NCBI GenBank assembly: GCA_049700195.1
Contig: JBNAVY010000032.1
Coordinates: forward strand, 1-21,877
DNA from: JBNAVY01 sp049700195
GTDB lineage: Bacteria; Bacillota; Thermoanaerobacteria; Thermoanaerobacterales; Thermoanaerobacteraceae
DNA: 21,877 bases
Direction of reading: 5' to 3'
In this document: in pieces, positions 1 to 6,940 of the stretch
How positions within the stretch are numbered: the first letter of the stretch is position 1
How the letters are laid out: each line of letters begins with the position of its first letter
The notes under the pieces: generated by a model
The model's input: the letters and a program-made list of their open reading frames with translations, nothing else
The model's database searches: none
Told to the model about the DNA's origin: nothing
Translations under genes and position numbers: made by a program

Positions 1-51
1 AATTTTATTAAATTTTTTAATAATGTTTATAGATTTTAATAAAATTGATAA

Positions 52-843
52 CCTAGTTATACAACTAATTTTACTAACAACAACATAGAAGTAGATTTTG
101 ATAATAATAAAATAAAACTTCCAAAACTTAAATGGGTAAAATGTAAGTTACATAGGAAGTTTGATGGAAAGATAAAATCTGCTACTATTTCACAAGTACC
201 AAGTGGAAAATATTTTGTATCTATATTAGTTGACACAGAAATAAAACAATTACCACAAAACAATAATGTATATGCTTTTGATTTAGGACTAAAAGAATTT
301 TTAATAGATAATTATAATAACCATATAGAGGACCCTAAAGCAATATCAAAATATGAAAAGAAGTTAGCAAAACTGCAAAGACAAGTTGCTAAAAAGAAAA
401 AAGGAAGTAAAAACTGGAATAAACAAAGAATAAAAATAGCAAAACTACATGAGAAAATAAGTAATGCCAGAAAAGATTTTCAACATAAATTATCTTCAAA
501 GATTATTAACGAAAACCAAGTAATAATCAGTGAAGATTTAGCTGTAAAGAACATGATAAAAAATCCTCATCTTGCTAAAAGAATATCTGATGTAGCGTGG
601 AGTGAATTTTGCAGACAACTGGAGTATAAAGCAATGTGGTATGGTAGGACATATTATAAGGTTAGCAGATGGTTTGCATCATCACAAACTTGTTCAGAAT
701 GTGGTTATATAAACAAAGAAGTAAAATTATTATCCGTAAGAGAATGGGTTTGCGATAATTGTGGTACTATTCATCAAAGGGATGAAAATGCTGCACAAAA
801 TATGTTACATCAAGGATTAAGAGAATTAAGTATGGCTATATAA
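52..843 (+). pseudogene. tnpB: TnpB (RNA-guided nuclease, IS605 OrfB family), 5'-truncated
   Basis: Reading frame 1 is open from 52 to the TAA at 841-843 (263 codons) and matches the C-terminal two thirds of TnpB. TnpB is an RuvC-like nuclease guided by the omega RNA from its own element. The three RuvC acidic residues are visible: Asp in AFDLG (280-282), Glu in SEDLAV (532-534) and Asp in RDENAA (781-783). The zinc ribbon is intact, with Cys codons at 691, 700, 751 and 760. The family is usually about 350-400 residues, so roughly 100-130 N-terminal residues, including much of the RNA-binding wedge region, are missing. TGA and TAA at 46-51 block the frame upstream, and the other frames show no continuation. 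An internal ATG at 553 would give only 96 residues without two of the catalytic acids. I call it a remnant, although the part that survives shows no internal stop or frameshift. Confidence 0.8.
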
Positions 844-849
844 ATTAAT

Positions 850-952
850 ATAAATAGGGTAGGAACTATCCGAAGTTACGCCTGTGGAGTTAGTAGGTTA
901 CGAGGACGAAGAAGCAGGAAGAAGCCTACGACTTCAGTCGTGGGAGGTTCAC
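850..952 (+). ncRNA. omega RNA (reRNA) scaffold at the IS605-type right end
   Basis: Downstream of the tnpB stop lies a conserved non-coding segment of the kind found at TnpB right ends: the GGTAGGAACTATCC stretch near 856-870, GAAGTTACGCCTGTGGAG, and the terminal 8-bp hairpin at 925-944 followed by GGTTCAC. In this family the 3' part of the tnpB transcript is the scaffold, and sequence just past the element boundary is the guide. The guide here would start at about 953 (TTATAAACAATTACAAAT). The 5' limit is approximate because omega RNAs normally extend into the tnpB coding region. Recognition is by motif and position, not alignment. Confidence 0.65.
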
Positions 953-986
953 TTATAAACAATTACAAATAATAGGGGAGAAGCAG

Positions 987-2489
987 ATGCAGACAAAGGA
1001 TACTAATACAAAACCAAAAAATAATAATTATTTTTATGTTTTATTATTAATTTTAATTCTTATTTTATTTACTACGTCGATAACTTATTTTTACTTTATT
1101 TTAAATTCTAATACAATTATTAAAGGTGTTTTTATAAATGGAATAAGTATAGGAGGATATGACAAAAAAGAAGCTATTTCTATTTTAGAACATAATCTTT
1201 TTTTGCCTGATGATCTAAAAATTAACCTTAAATACAAGGATGATACATTTACTTTATTTAAAAATGACATAGACTTAAAATATGATTACAAAAAAATCAT
1301 AGATGATGCTTATAATATAGGGCGTACAGGTAACCCGGTTGAAAGAATTAAGAATATATATGAAATATCTAAAAGTGGTGAATACTTAATATATTATCCA
1401 GAATGGAACTCAAAAAAAGTGAAAGATTTTATAGAAAAAGTTTCTAAAGATATTGAAATTAGTCCTATAGATGCAAAAATACATATTTTAAATGGTACCA
1501 TTAATATAACTGATGATAAAGATGGCATAAAAGTAAATAAAACAGAGACTTTTAATAGAGTTAGAGATTGCATAGATACTATTATAAAAAACAATGAAAA
1601 TTCTGGAGATGTTCTGATTGCAACTGAAAAAGTTGAAGCTAAAGTTAAAAAAGCTGTATTAGCACAAATCAAAAGTAAAATTGCTACATTTTCAACATCA
1701 TTTAACCAGAATGATGTAAATCGCTCTGAAAATTTGTATATAGCTGCAAAAGCACTTAATGGAGCAATTTTAATGCCTGGTGACAAGTTTTCCCTTAATA
1801 AACGCTTAGGTCCTCGTATTATTGAAAATGGATATAAAGAAGCTCCAGTAATTGTAGGAAATAAACTTGTTCCTGATATTGGAGGAGGAGTTTGTCAGGT
1901 TGCGACAACATTATATAATGCAGTATTAAGAGCAGATATTAAAATTGATGAAAGATATCATCATACGTTTCCAGTCGGGTATGTTTCACCAGGGCAAGAT
2001 GCAACTATATCTGGCGATATACTTGATTTAAAATTTGAAAACTCATCAAAATATCCTATTTATATTGAATCTTTCTTAAATGGTAATCATTTTGTTGTTA
2101 ATATATATGGATATACAAAAGATTTATCAAAGAAAATAGAAATCTATTCTGAAATAGTTGAGAAATATGAACCTAAAATAACCTATGTAGATGATCCCAC
2201 TTTACCTGAAGGTGAAGAAATTATTGAAGTCCAGGAGCATACAGGGTATAAAGTTAATATATATAGATTAGTTTATATAAATAATGTTTTATTCAAAAAG
2301 GAATTTTTATATACCGATGTATATAAAGCAGTAGACGGGATTATAAGAAAGGGTACTAAAAAAGTAGATAAGCAAAAAACTGAGCGGGAAGTAAATTCTA
2401 AAGAAAATGATAATAACATTCCTTCTGTTCAACCTGAATTGCAGGAAGATTTAAATGGTGAACCACAGAATATATTGCCTACAAATTAA
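987..2489 (+). CDS. VanW family protein with N-terminal membrane anchor and G5 domain
   Basis: The 500-residue protein is predicted to be anchored in the membrane and exposed outside the cell. Residues 15-38 form one very hydrophobic helix after a short polar N-terminus. Residues about 60-215 resemble the putative peptidoglycan-binding domain that precedes VanW in these proteins. Residues about 248-375 are the VanW domain, with NGAILMPGDKFSLN and the GGGVCQVATTLYNA signature. Residues about 382-455 resemble a G5 domain, and the tail is polar and low in complexity. VanW proteins occur in some vancomycin-resistance clusters, but in clostridia they are common cell-envelope proteins. No van gene lies nearby, so resistance should not be inferred. 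The ATG at 987 follows GGGGAG (975-980). The gene starts 34 bp after the IS605 right end, so its original promoter may have been displaced. Confidence 0.85.
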   Translation: MQTKDTNTKPKNNNYFYVLLLILILILFTTSITYFYFILNSNTIIKGVFINGISIGGYDKKEAISILEHNLFLPDDLKINLKYKDDTFTLFKNDIDLKYDYKKIIDDAYNIGRTGNPVERIKNIYEISKSGEYLIYYPEWNSKKVKDFIEKVSKDIEISPIDAKIHILNGTINITDDKDGIKVNKTETFNRVRDCIDTIIKNNENSGDVLIATEKVEAKVKKAVLAQIKSKIATFSTSFNQNDVNRSENLYIAAKALNGAILMPGDKFSLNKRLGPRIIENGYKEAPVIVGNKLVPDIGGGVCQVATTLYNAVLRADIKIDERYHHTFPVGYVSPGQDATISGDILDLKFENSSKYPIYIESFLNGNHFVVNIYGYTKDLSKKIEIYSEIVEKYEPKITYVDDPTLPEGEEIIEVQEHTGYKVNIYRLVYINNVLFKKEFLYTDVYKAVDGIIRKGTKKVDKQKTEREVNSKENDNNIPSVQPELQEDLNGEPQNILPTN

Positions 2490-2521
2490 AAGCGAGTATA
2501 TTACTCGCTTTTAATTTTTTT
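2486..2521. terminator. Intrinsic terminator between vanW-like gene and perR
   Basis: A perfect 13-bp stem, TTAAAAGCGAGTA (2486-2498) with TACTCGCTTTTAA (2502-2514), has a three-base loop and is followed by seven T at 2515-2521, so it terminates the forward gene well. The vanW stop codon lies in the left arm. The perR stop codon (complement of 2501-2503) lies in the loop and right arm, so the same hairpin probably ends both convergent transcripts. The T-tract on the perR side is weaker. Confidence 0.85.
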
Positions 2522-2932
2522 AAGTTTTTGACAGGTTGGACAATATCCATAAAAATATAGACGTTGTTCTACCAAATCATATTCAGTGTGTTTTTTTGCT
2601 TCTTCTAATACATTTTTTAATTGTAAATTTTCAAGATCTTCAACCTTACCACAACTTAAGCATATCACATGAGGGTGAGAACTTGTATTTGCATCATATC
2701 TGAAACTTCCTTCACCTACATTTATTTCTTGAATAAGTCCTATGTTTTTGAGCATTTCTAATGTCTTATAAACCGTAGCAAGACTCATTGTAGGAAAATC
2801 TGAGGACAATTTTTTATAAATAGTTTCAGCACTTGGATGCTCATTTGTGTTTTTTAAAAAGTTTATTATAGCTAATCTTTGAGGCGTTACTTTAAGCCCT
2901 TTTTCTTTTAATAGTACAGCGGTTTTTTCCAT
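2501..2932 (-). CDS. perR: Fur family regulator, PerR type (peroxide-sensing repressor)
   Basis: This 143-residue Fur-family protein has an N-terminal winged helix (about 1-80, with TPQRLAI and SLATVYKTL) and a C-terminal metal-binding dimerisation domain. Two CxxC pairs, C91/C94 and C131/C134, would hold the structural zinc. Candidate regulatory-metal ligands are H32, D80, H86, H88 and D99. They correspond in order to the H37, D85, H91, H93 and D104 set of Bacillus subtilis PerR, whose histidines are oxidised by peroxide in the iron form. The Asp at the last position, and the Per-box-like site over the gene's own promoter, favour PerR over Fur or Zur. The start follows GGAGTG, read on the minus strand at 2943-2938. 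The gene converges on the VanW-type gene and diverges from the HAD gene. Confidence 0.85.
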   Translation of the reverse strand: MEKTAVLLKEKGLKVTPQRLAIINFLKNTNEHPSAETIYKKLSSDFPTMSLATVYKTLEMLKNIGLIQEINVGEGSFRYDANTSSHPHVICLSCGKVEDLENLQLKNVLEEAKKHTEYDLVEQRLYFYGYCPTCQKLKKIKSE

Positions 2933-2993
2933 ATAATCACTCCGATCAATAGGAATAAATAATAACTTTTATCCCCTAATATATCATGTTTAA

Positions 2994-3022
2994 ATTATAA
3001 TTCTTTTAAATAATAATGTCAA
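2994..3022 (-). promoter_or_regulatory. perR promoter, consensus sigma-A type
   Basis: On the minus strand, TTGACA (3022-3017) is followed after exactly 17 bp by TATAAT (2999-2994). Both hexamers are perfect. Transcription would begin near 2987, giving an untranslated leader of about 55 bases before the perR start at 2932. Confidence 0.85.
2995..3009. promoter_or_regulatory. Per box-like operator overlapping the perR promoter
   Basis: TTATAATTCTTTTAA matches the PerR operator consensus TTATAATNATTATAA at 12 of 14 defined positions. It covers the -10 hexamer and part of the spacer of the perR promoter, where binding would block RNA polymerase. This predicts negative autoregulation, as known for B. 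subtilis PerR. In such an AT-rich genome chance matches are possible, so the position and neighbouring gene carry much of the weight. Confidence 0.6.
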
Positions 3023-3113
3023 TTATTTTAATAGATTATGTAAAGTAGTCTTTTATGAAAATTTAATGTATAATTAATATATAATAGATATAATAGACAA
3101 GGAGTTGAAATTA

Positions 3114-3944
3114 ATGGATTACAAGCTTATAGCTATTGATATGGATGATACTTTATTAACCCATGATAAAAAAATTTCTGAGGAAAATTTAAGAGCTTTA
3201 AACAAGGCTTATAAAGAAGGTATTTATGTTGTAATATCGACAGGAAGAGTTTATGCTTCTGCATATGCTTATGCCGATATGATAGGTTTTAATACATTTA
3301 TTATTGCAAGTAATGGTGCTTTATTAAAAGATCCATATAATCAAACTATTTATGAAAATATCTTAAATTTTAATAGTATGAAAAATATAATTCAAATATG
3401 TAACAAATATAAAACTTATTTTCAATTAATTACTGATACAACTGTATATTCTCCTCAACTGACAAATAAATTTCAAAGATATAAAGAATGGAATAAATTA
3501 TTTAAGTCAGAATTAAAAGTTGATGTTAAAGAAATAAAAAAACCATTGGAAGATATAAATCATATAAAAGATGATATATTAAAAATGATTATTTTTGATG
3601 AAGATGAAAATACATTAAAAAAAATAAGAGCTGAGATTGAAACTGATAATTTAATACAGCTTACAAGTTCTTATTACGACAATATAGAAGTAGTTAATAA
3701 AGGAGTAAGTAAGGGAAGAGCCTTAGAAATTTTAGGAGATTATTTAAATATAAAAAGAGAAGAAATGATTGCAATAGGTGATAGTGAAAATGATCTTGCA
3801 ATGATTAAATATGCTGGATTAGGAGTTGCTATGGGAAATGCAATAGATTCTGTTAAACAAGCTGCTGATTATATAACAAAGACAAATATGGAAGACGGAG
3901 TAAAACACGTAATTGACAAATTTATTTTTAAAACAACTGATTAG
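3114..3944 (+). CDS. HAD superfamily hydrolase, Cof/YkrA-like (subfamily IIB) phosphatase
   Basis: The 276-residue cytosolic phosphatase shows all four HAD motifs: DMDDT near the N-terminus (nucleophile D9, acid D11), STGR (motif II), the Lys in NKGVSKG (motif III) and GDSENDLAM (motif IV). The long middle segment between motifs II and III is the C2B cap of Cof-type enzymes, which dephosphorylate sugar phosphates or cofactors such as FMN and pyridoxal phosphate. The substrate cannot be read from sequence. I chose the ATG at 3114 because AAGGAG (3099-3104) lies 9 bases upstream. A TTG at 3105 in the same frame touches that ribosome site and is unlikely. Acylphosphatase follows 16 bases after the stop, probably in one transcript. 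Several TATAAT-like hexamers lie at 3069-3094, but no good -35 accompanies them. Confidence 0.85.
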   Translation: MDYKLIAIDMDDTLLTHDKKISEENLRALNKAYKEGIYVVISTGRVYASAYAYADMIGFNTFIIASNGALLKDPYNQTIYENILNFNSMKNIIQICNKYKTYFQLITDTTVYSPQLTNKFQRYKEWNKLFKSELKVDVKEIKKPLEDINHIKDDILKMIIFDEDENTLKKIRAEIETDNLIQLTSSYYDNIEVVNKGVSKGRALEILGDYLNIKREEMIAIGDSENDLAMIKYAGLGVAMGNAIDSVKQAADYITKTNMEDGVKHVIDKFIFKTTD

Positions 3945-3960
3945 CGAAGGAGGTTATTTA

Positions 3961-4233
3961 ATGAAAAAAACTGTACTTCTTCAAATAACAGGATATGTTC
4001 AGGGGGTTGGTTTAAGATATTCTGTATATCAAAAAGCATATTCACTAAATTTAAAAGGATATGCAAAAAATCTTTATGATGGTAGTGTACAAGTTGTTGC
4101 AGAAGGTGATGAAGATAGTATAAAAGAGCTTATTAAATTCATAAAAAAAGATTTAAAATGGGCAAGAGTTGACAATGTTAATGAAACTTGGATTGAATAT
4201 AAAGGCGAATTTAGCAGTTTTCAAATTTTATAA
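3961..4233 (+). CDS. acyP: Acylphosphatase
   Basis: The 90-residue protein has the normal length for an acylphosphatase, which hydrolyses the carboxyl-phosphate bond of small acyl phosphates (EC 3.6.1.7). The signature GYVQGVGLRY (residues 11-20) supplies the phosphate-binding loop and catalytic Arg (R19), and AKNLYDGSVQV supplies the catalytic Asn (N37). The ATG at 3961 follows AAGGAGG (3948-3954). The frame is open upstream into the HAD gene, but no better start exists there. It sits directly behind the HAD phosphatase and is followed by a terminator, so the two probably form a short operon. The physiological substrate is unknown. 1,3-bisphosphoglycerate is one known in vitro substrate of the family. 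Confidence 0.92.
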   Translation: MKKTVLLQITGYVQGVGLRYSVYQKAYSLNLKGYAKNLYDGSVQVVAEGDEDSIKELIKFIKKDLKWARVDNVNETWIEYKGEFSSFQIL

Positions 4234-4302
4234 AATCCAAATTTTATATATTTAATGAATTGAATAAATATGATATAATATAATATATAAATATATTAAA
4301 AA

Positions 4303-4327
4303 TGTGTCTATAAGACACAATTTTTTA
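4303..4327 (+). terminator. Intrinsic terminator after acylphosphatase gene
   Basis: TGTGTC (4303-4308) pairs with GACACA (4314-4319) around a five-base loop, followed by a T-run at 4321-4326. The stem is short but the layout is typical. It lies only about 36 bases before rpoN, so if the rpoN promoter is upstream of it (a weak TTGAAT at 4260-4265 is visible) the hairpin would act as a leaky attenuator for rpoN. Confidence 0.7.
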
Positions 4328-4362
4328 TAATTATTCTTAAAATATTAAATTTTTAAGGGTGT

Positions 4363-5718
4363 ATGAATATGAAAATGGAATTTGATTTAAAATTACAACA
4401 GACGCAAAAATTAATTATGACACCTGAATTAAAACAAGCAATAGAAATATTACAGCTTAATGCATTTGAGCTTAATAATCTTGTTGAAAATGAAATTGAA
4501 ACTAATCCACTCCTTGAAAAAGAAGAAAGTATTGAAGATGTTGATATTATAGAGTTAACAAAATATATTCAAAGAGATCAATATAACATATATAATACAG
4601 ATTCTGATGATGACGAAGTGGAAGATACTTATGAAAACTATATTTCTTCGAAGCCTTCCCTAATTGACCATCTGATGTTTCAACTTCATGTAACTCCAAT
4701 AGATATAAAATTAAAAAAGATATGTGAGTATATAATTTATAGTTTGAATTCTAATGGTTACCTTAAGGATTCTACAATGGATATAGCTAAAGCTTTAAAA
4801 TGTGACGAAAAATATGTTATAGATGCACTTAATATTGTTCAAGGTTTTGATCCTGCAGGTGTTGGGGCAAGAAATCTTAAAGAGTGTTTAAAACTTCAAC
4901 TTATTTCAAAAGGAGAATTTAATGGACTTATAAAAGATATAATAGAATATCATCTTAATGAAATTGCAGAAAACAAGTTTGCATATATTTCAAAGCTTTA
5001 TAATGTGAGTATTAAAGAAATACAAAATATAGTAGATAAAATAAAAAGTTTAAATCCAAAACCGGGGAGTAATTTTTACACTGCTAACGATGTAAAATAT
5101 ATTACTCCAGATGTCTATGTATTAAAAGATAATGATGATTATATAGTTTTAGTAAACGATTCACTATTGCCCAGGCTTAAAATTAATAATCAATATCAGA
5201 AAATTTTAAACGGTTTAGTTGATGATGATGTCAAAAACTATATATCTTCAAAATTGCAGTCAGCATTCTGGCTTATTAAAAGTATAGAGAGCAGAAGAGA
5301 AACCCTTTATAAAGTTGTTAAAGCGATTGTTGAAGTTCAAAAGGGATTTTTTGATGAGGGAATTAACTTTTTAAAGCCTATGATACAAAAACAGATAGCA
5401 GAAATGATTGATATGCATGAATCCACTGTAAGTAGAGCTATAAATGGTAAATATGTTGATACACCAAGAGGCTTGTTTGAAATTAAATACTTTTTTCAAT
5501 CTGGCATTTCAAATAGGGATGGTGATGAATTATCTTCTGAATCCATAAAAAATCTTATCAAAAAACTTATTGAAGATGAAAATCCACAAAAGCCTCTTAG
5601 TGATCAGACAATAGCAGATATTTTAAAAGAAAAAAATATAAATATTTCTAGAAGAACAGTTACAAAATATAGAGAGGAATGCAAAATACCTTCAACTGTA
5701 AAAAGAAAAAGATATTAA
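4363..5718 (+). CDS. rpoN: RNA polymerase sigma-54 factor
   Basis: The 451-residue protein is a full-length sigma-54 (SigL). Region I at residues about 8-50 is Gln/Leu-rich (LQQTQKLIMTPELKQAIEIL, then ETNPLLE) and is where AAA+ activators act. It is followed by a short acidic linker (about 52-90, with SDDDEVED), the core-binding region (about 95-280), a helix-turn-helix near 350-375, and the RpoN box SRRTVTKYRE (429-438) that contacts the -24 element. Sigma-54 directs genes that need enhancer-binding activators. None is encoded in this window. Ribosome site AAGGG (4355-4359) lies 3 bases before the ATG at 4363 and 9 bases before an in-frame ATG at 4369, so the true start may be two codons later. 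Confidence 0.95.
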   Translation: MNMKMEFDLKLQQTQKLIMTPELKQAIEILQLNAFELNNLVENEIETNPLLEKEESIEDVDIIELTKYIQRDQYNIYNTDSDDDEVEDTYENYISSKPSLIDHLMFQLHVTPIDIKLKKICEYIIYSLNSNGYLKDSTMDIAKALKCDEKYVIDALNIVQGFDPAGVGARNLKECLKLQLISKGEFNGLIKDIIEYHLNEIAENKFAYISKLYNVSIKEIQNIVDKIKSLNPKPGSNFYTANDVKYITPDVYVLKDNDDYIVLVNDSLLPRLKINNQYQKILNGLVDDDVKNYISSKLQSAFWLIKSIESRRETLYKVVKAIVEVQKGFFDEGINFLKPMIQKQIAEMIDMHESTVSRAINGKYVDTPRGLFEIKYFFQSGISNRDGDELSSESIKNLIKKLIEDENPQKPLSDQTIADILKEKNINISRRTVTKYREECKIPSTVKRKRY

Positions 5719-5751
5719 ATGAGTATATAATAAATATGCTAATTTAAACTA

Positions 5752-5780
5752 TTGAAAAAAATACACTTATAATGTAAAAT
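5752..5780 (+). promoter_or_regulatory. Probable promoter of the cggR-gapA glycolytic operon
   Basis: TTGAAA (5752-5757) and TAAAAT (5775-5780) are 17 bp apart, fitting a sigma-A promoter with start near 5787. It lies just upstream of the CggR-type operator. A TATAAT at 5768-5773 has no correctly spaced -35 and is less likely to be the -10 box. Confidence 0.6.
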
Positions 5781-5812
5781 GATAGTGTAAAAGAATATTT
5801 TTTTAACGATTG

Positions 5813-5851
5813 TGGGACATTTGTTTATATAATGGGTCATGAAATGTCCTA
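5813..5851. promoter_or_regulatory. CggR-type operator with long-spaced inverted repeat
   Basis: GGGACATTTG (5814-5823) and GGGTCATGAAATGTCC (5834-5849) resemble the tandem GGGAC/TGTCC half-sites bound by B. subtilis CggR between its promoter and gene. The two GGG(A/T)C starts are 20 bp apart, about two helical turns. GGACATTT (5815-5822) and AAATGTCC (5842-5849) are a perfect 8-bp inverted repeat, and adding U5813-A5851 and a G-U pair (5814-5850) gives 10 bp. In the mRNA this could fold into a 5' hairpin. Bound CggR would block the elongating polymerase until fructose-1,6-bisphosphate releases it. Confidence 0.7.
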
Positions 5852-5868
5852 AAGAGGGTAAATTCGGA

Positions 5869-6891
5869 ATGAAAGACATAATATCTTTACAACAGAAAAT
5901 AGTACCGGAACTTATAGAACTCCTTCAAAAAAGGTATACTATTATGCGTAATATTTATTATGGACAACCTATAGGAAGACGGGTTTTATCTCATCAACTT
6001 AATATGGGTGAGAGAATAATAAGAACAGAAGTAGCCTTTCTAAAAGGTCAAGGTCTTATTGATATTAATTCTACAGGTATGACTGTTACAAAAGATGGAG
6101 AACTGCTTCTTGATAATTTAAAGGATTTTATACATGAATTAAAAGGATTAAAATATATTGAAGATATTTTAAAAGAAAAATTAGAGATTAATAATGTAAT
6201 AGTTATTCCTGGCGATGTTGAAGAAGATCCTATGATAAAAAAAGACCTTGGTAAGTCTTGTGCATTATATTTAAAAAGCATTTTAAAAGAGAATAGCATA
6301 ATTGCATTAACAGGGGGTTCTTCTGTACTTGAAGTAGCTGAAAATTTGCCTCAAGTATATAATTCTTCTAATATTGTTGTAGTGCCGGCGCGAGGAGGTC
6401 TAGGCAGAGAAGTTGAAAAGCAGGCAAATACGATAGCAGCAATATTTGCTAAAAAACTTGGAGGAACATATAAAATGCTTCATGTACCTGATAATATAGG
6501 GAAAGAAGCTGTTATGTCATTATTAAATGAGCCAGACATTCAAGAGGTCGTAGATATATTAAAAAAAGCGGATATACTTATTTTTGGCATTGGGCGTTCT
6601 GATGTTATGGCACAAAGGCGTAATTTACCTCCAGAAATTAAAAATTATCTAAAAGAAAAAAATGCCACTGCTGAAGCTCTTGGTTATTATTTTGATAAAT
6701 TTGGCAATGTTGTATATGCAACACCAAGTATATTTTTATCAAAAAATGAGTTTGCCAATATAAAAAATACAATTTCAATTTCAGGTGGCAAGAGTAAAGC
6801 TGAAGCAATAGTATCAACATGCCGGAGCGGCAATGTTGGTGTACTTGTAACAGATGAAGGAGCAGCTTTTGAAATATTAAAAATAGTATAA
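5869..6891 (+). CDS. cggR: Central glycolytic genes regulator (SorC/DeoR-type repressor)
   Basis: The 340-residue repressor has an N-terminal helix-turn-helix (about 22-70, with PIGRRVLSHQLNMGERIIRTEV) and a SorC-type sugar-phosphate-binding domain (about 85-335). The latter carries the conserved stretches ALTGGSSV, VPARGGLG, QANTIAA, HGIG-like FGIGRS, MAQRRN and the C-terminal VLVTDEGAA. In B. subtilis, CggR represses gapA, pgk, tpiA, pgm and eno, and fructose-1,6-bisphosphate relieves it. Gene order here is the same. I chose the ATG at 5869, downstream of GAGGG (5854-5858), because the protein then begins like known CggR (QQKIVPELIELLQKRY). An in-frame ATG at 5839 lies inside the operator and lacks a ribosome site. 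Confidence 0.93.
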   Translation: MKDIISLQQKIVPELIELLQKRYTIMRNIYYGQPIGRRVLSHQLNMGERIIRTEVAFLKGQGLIDINSTGMTVTKDGELLLDNLKDFIHELKGLKYIEDILKEKLEINNVIVIPGDVEEDPMIKKDLGKSCALYLKSILKENSIIALTGGSSVLEVAENLPQVYNSSNIVVVPARGGLGREVEKQANTIAAIFAKKLGGTYKMLHVPDNIGKEAVMSLLNEPDIQEVVDILKKADILIFGIGRSDVMAQRRNLPPEIKNYLKEKNATAEALGYYFDKFGNVVYATPSIFLSKNEFANIKNTISISGGKSKAEAIVSTCRSGNVGVLVTDEGAAFEILKIV

Positions 6892-6908
6892 AACACCAAT
6901 GGTGTTTT
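6890..6908 (+). repeat. Small hairpin between cggR and gapA
   Basis: AAAACACCA (6890-6898) and TGGTGTTTT (6900-6908) are perfect inverted repeats around one base, realistically a 7-bp stem with a 5-base loop. It begins at the cggR stop codon. No long T-tract follows, so it is more likely an RNA-processing or stability element than a strong terminator. In B. subtilis the cggR-gapA mRNA is cut in this region and the gapA part is longer-lived. Confidence 0.5.
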
Positions 6909-6940
6909 AATAAATAAAGATTTTTTAAGGAGGAATAAAA

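Larger units (their letters stand above)
52..952 (+). mobile_element. IS200/IS605-family element, 3' part only (truncated tnpB plus right end)
   Basis: The segment joins the C-terminal two thirds of a TnpB gene to a non-coding tail that ends in the subterminal hairpin typical of IS200/IS605 right ends. The stem is CCTACGAC (925-932) with GTCGTGGG (937-944) around a TTCA loop, followed by AGGTTCAC, so the right boundary is probably near 952. No tnpA (HUH transposase) and no left end are visible. The first 51 bases have stops in all three forward frames and do not resemble TnpB. The element is therefore either truncated or interrupted at about position 52. The left boundary given is where homology begins, not a proven element end. 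Confidence 0.75.

Noticed and set aside
1394..1786. 130-codon reverse-strand frame inside the vanW-like gene
   Set aside because: Shadow frame opposite a well-recognised domain protein. The same applies to the other reverse frames inside cggR, gapA, pgk, gpmI, eno, dnaG, rpoD, deoD and manA.
987..2489. Vancomycin-resistance determinant
   Set aside because: VanW domain alone does not confer resistance, and no vanA/B/H/X/Y/R/S-like gene is nearby. The G5/VanW architecture is a general clostridial envelope protein.
5768..5773. TATAAT as the cggR -10 box
   Set aside because: Only 10 bases separate it from the TTGAAA at 5752. TAAAAT at 5775 has the correct 17-bp spacing.
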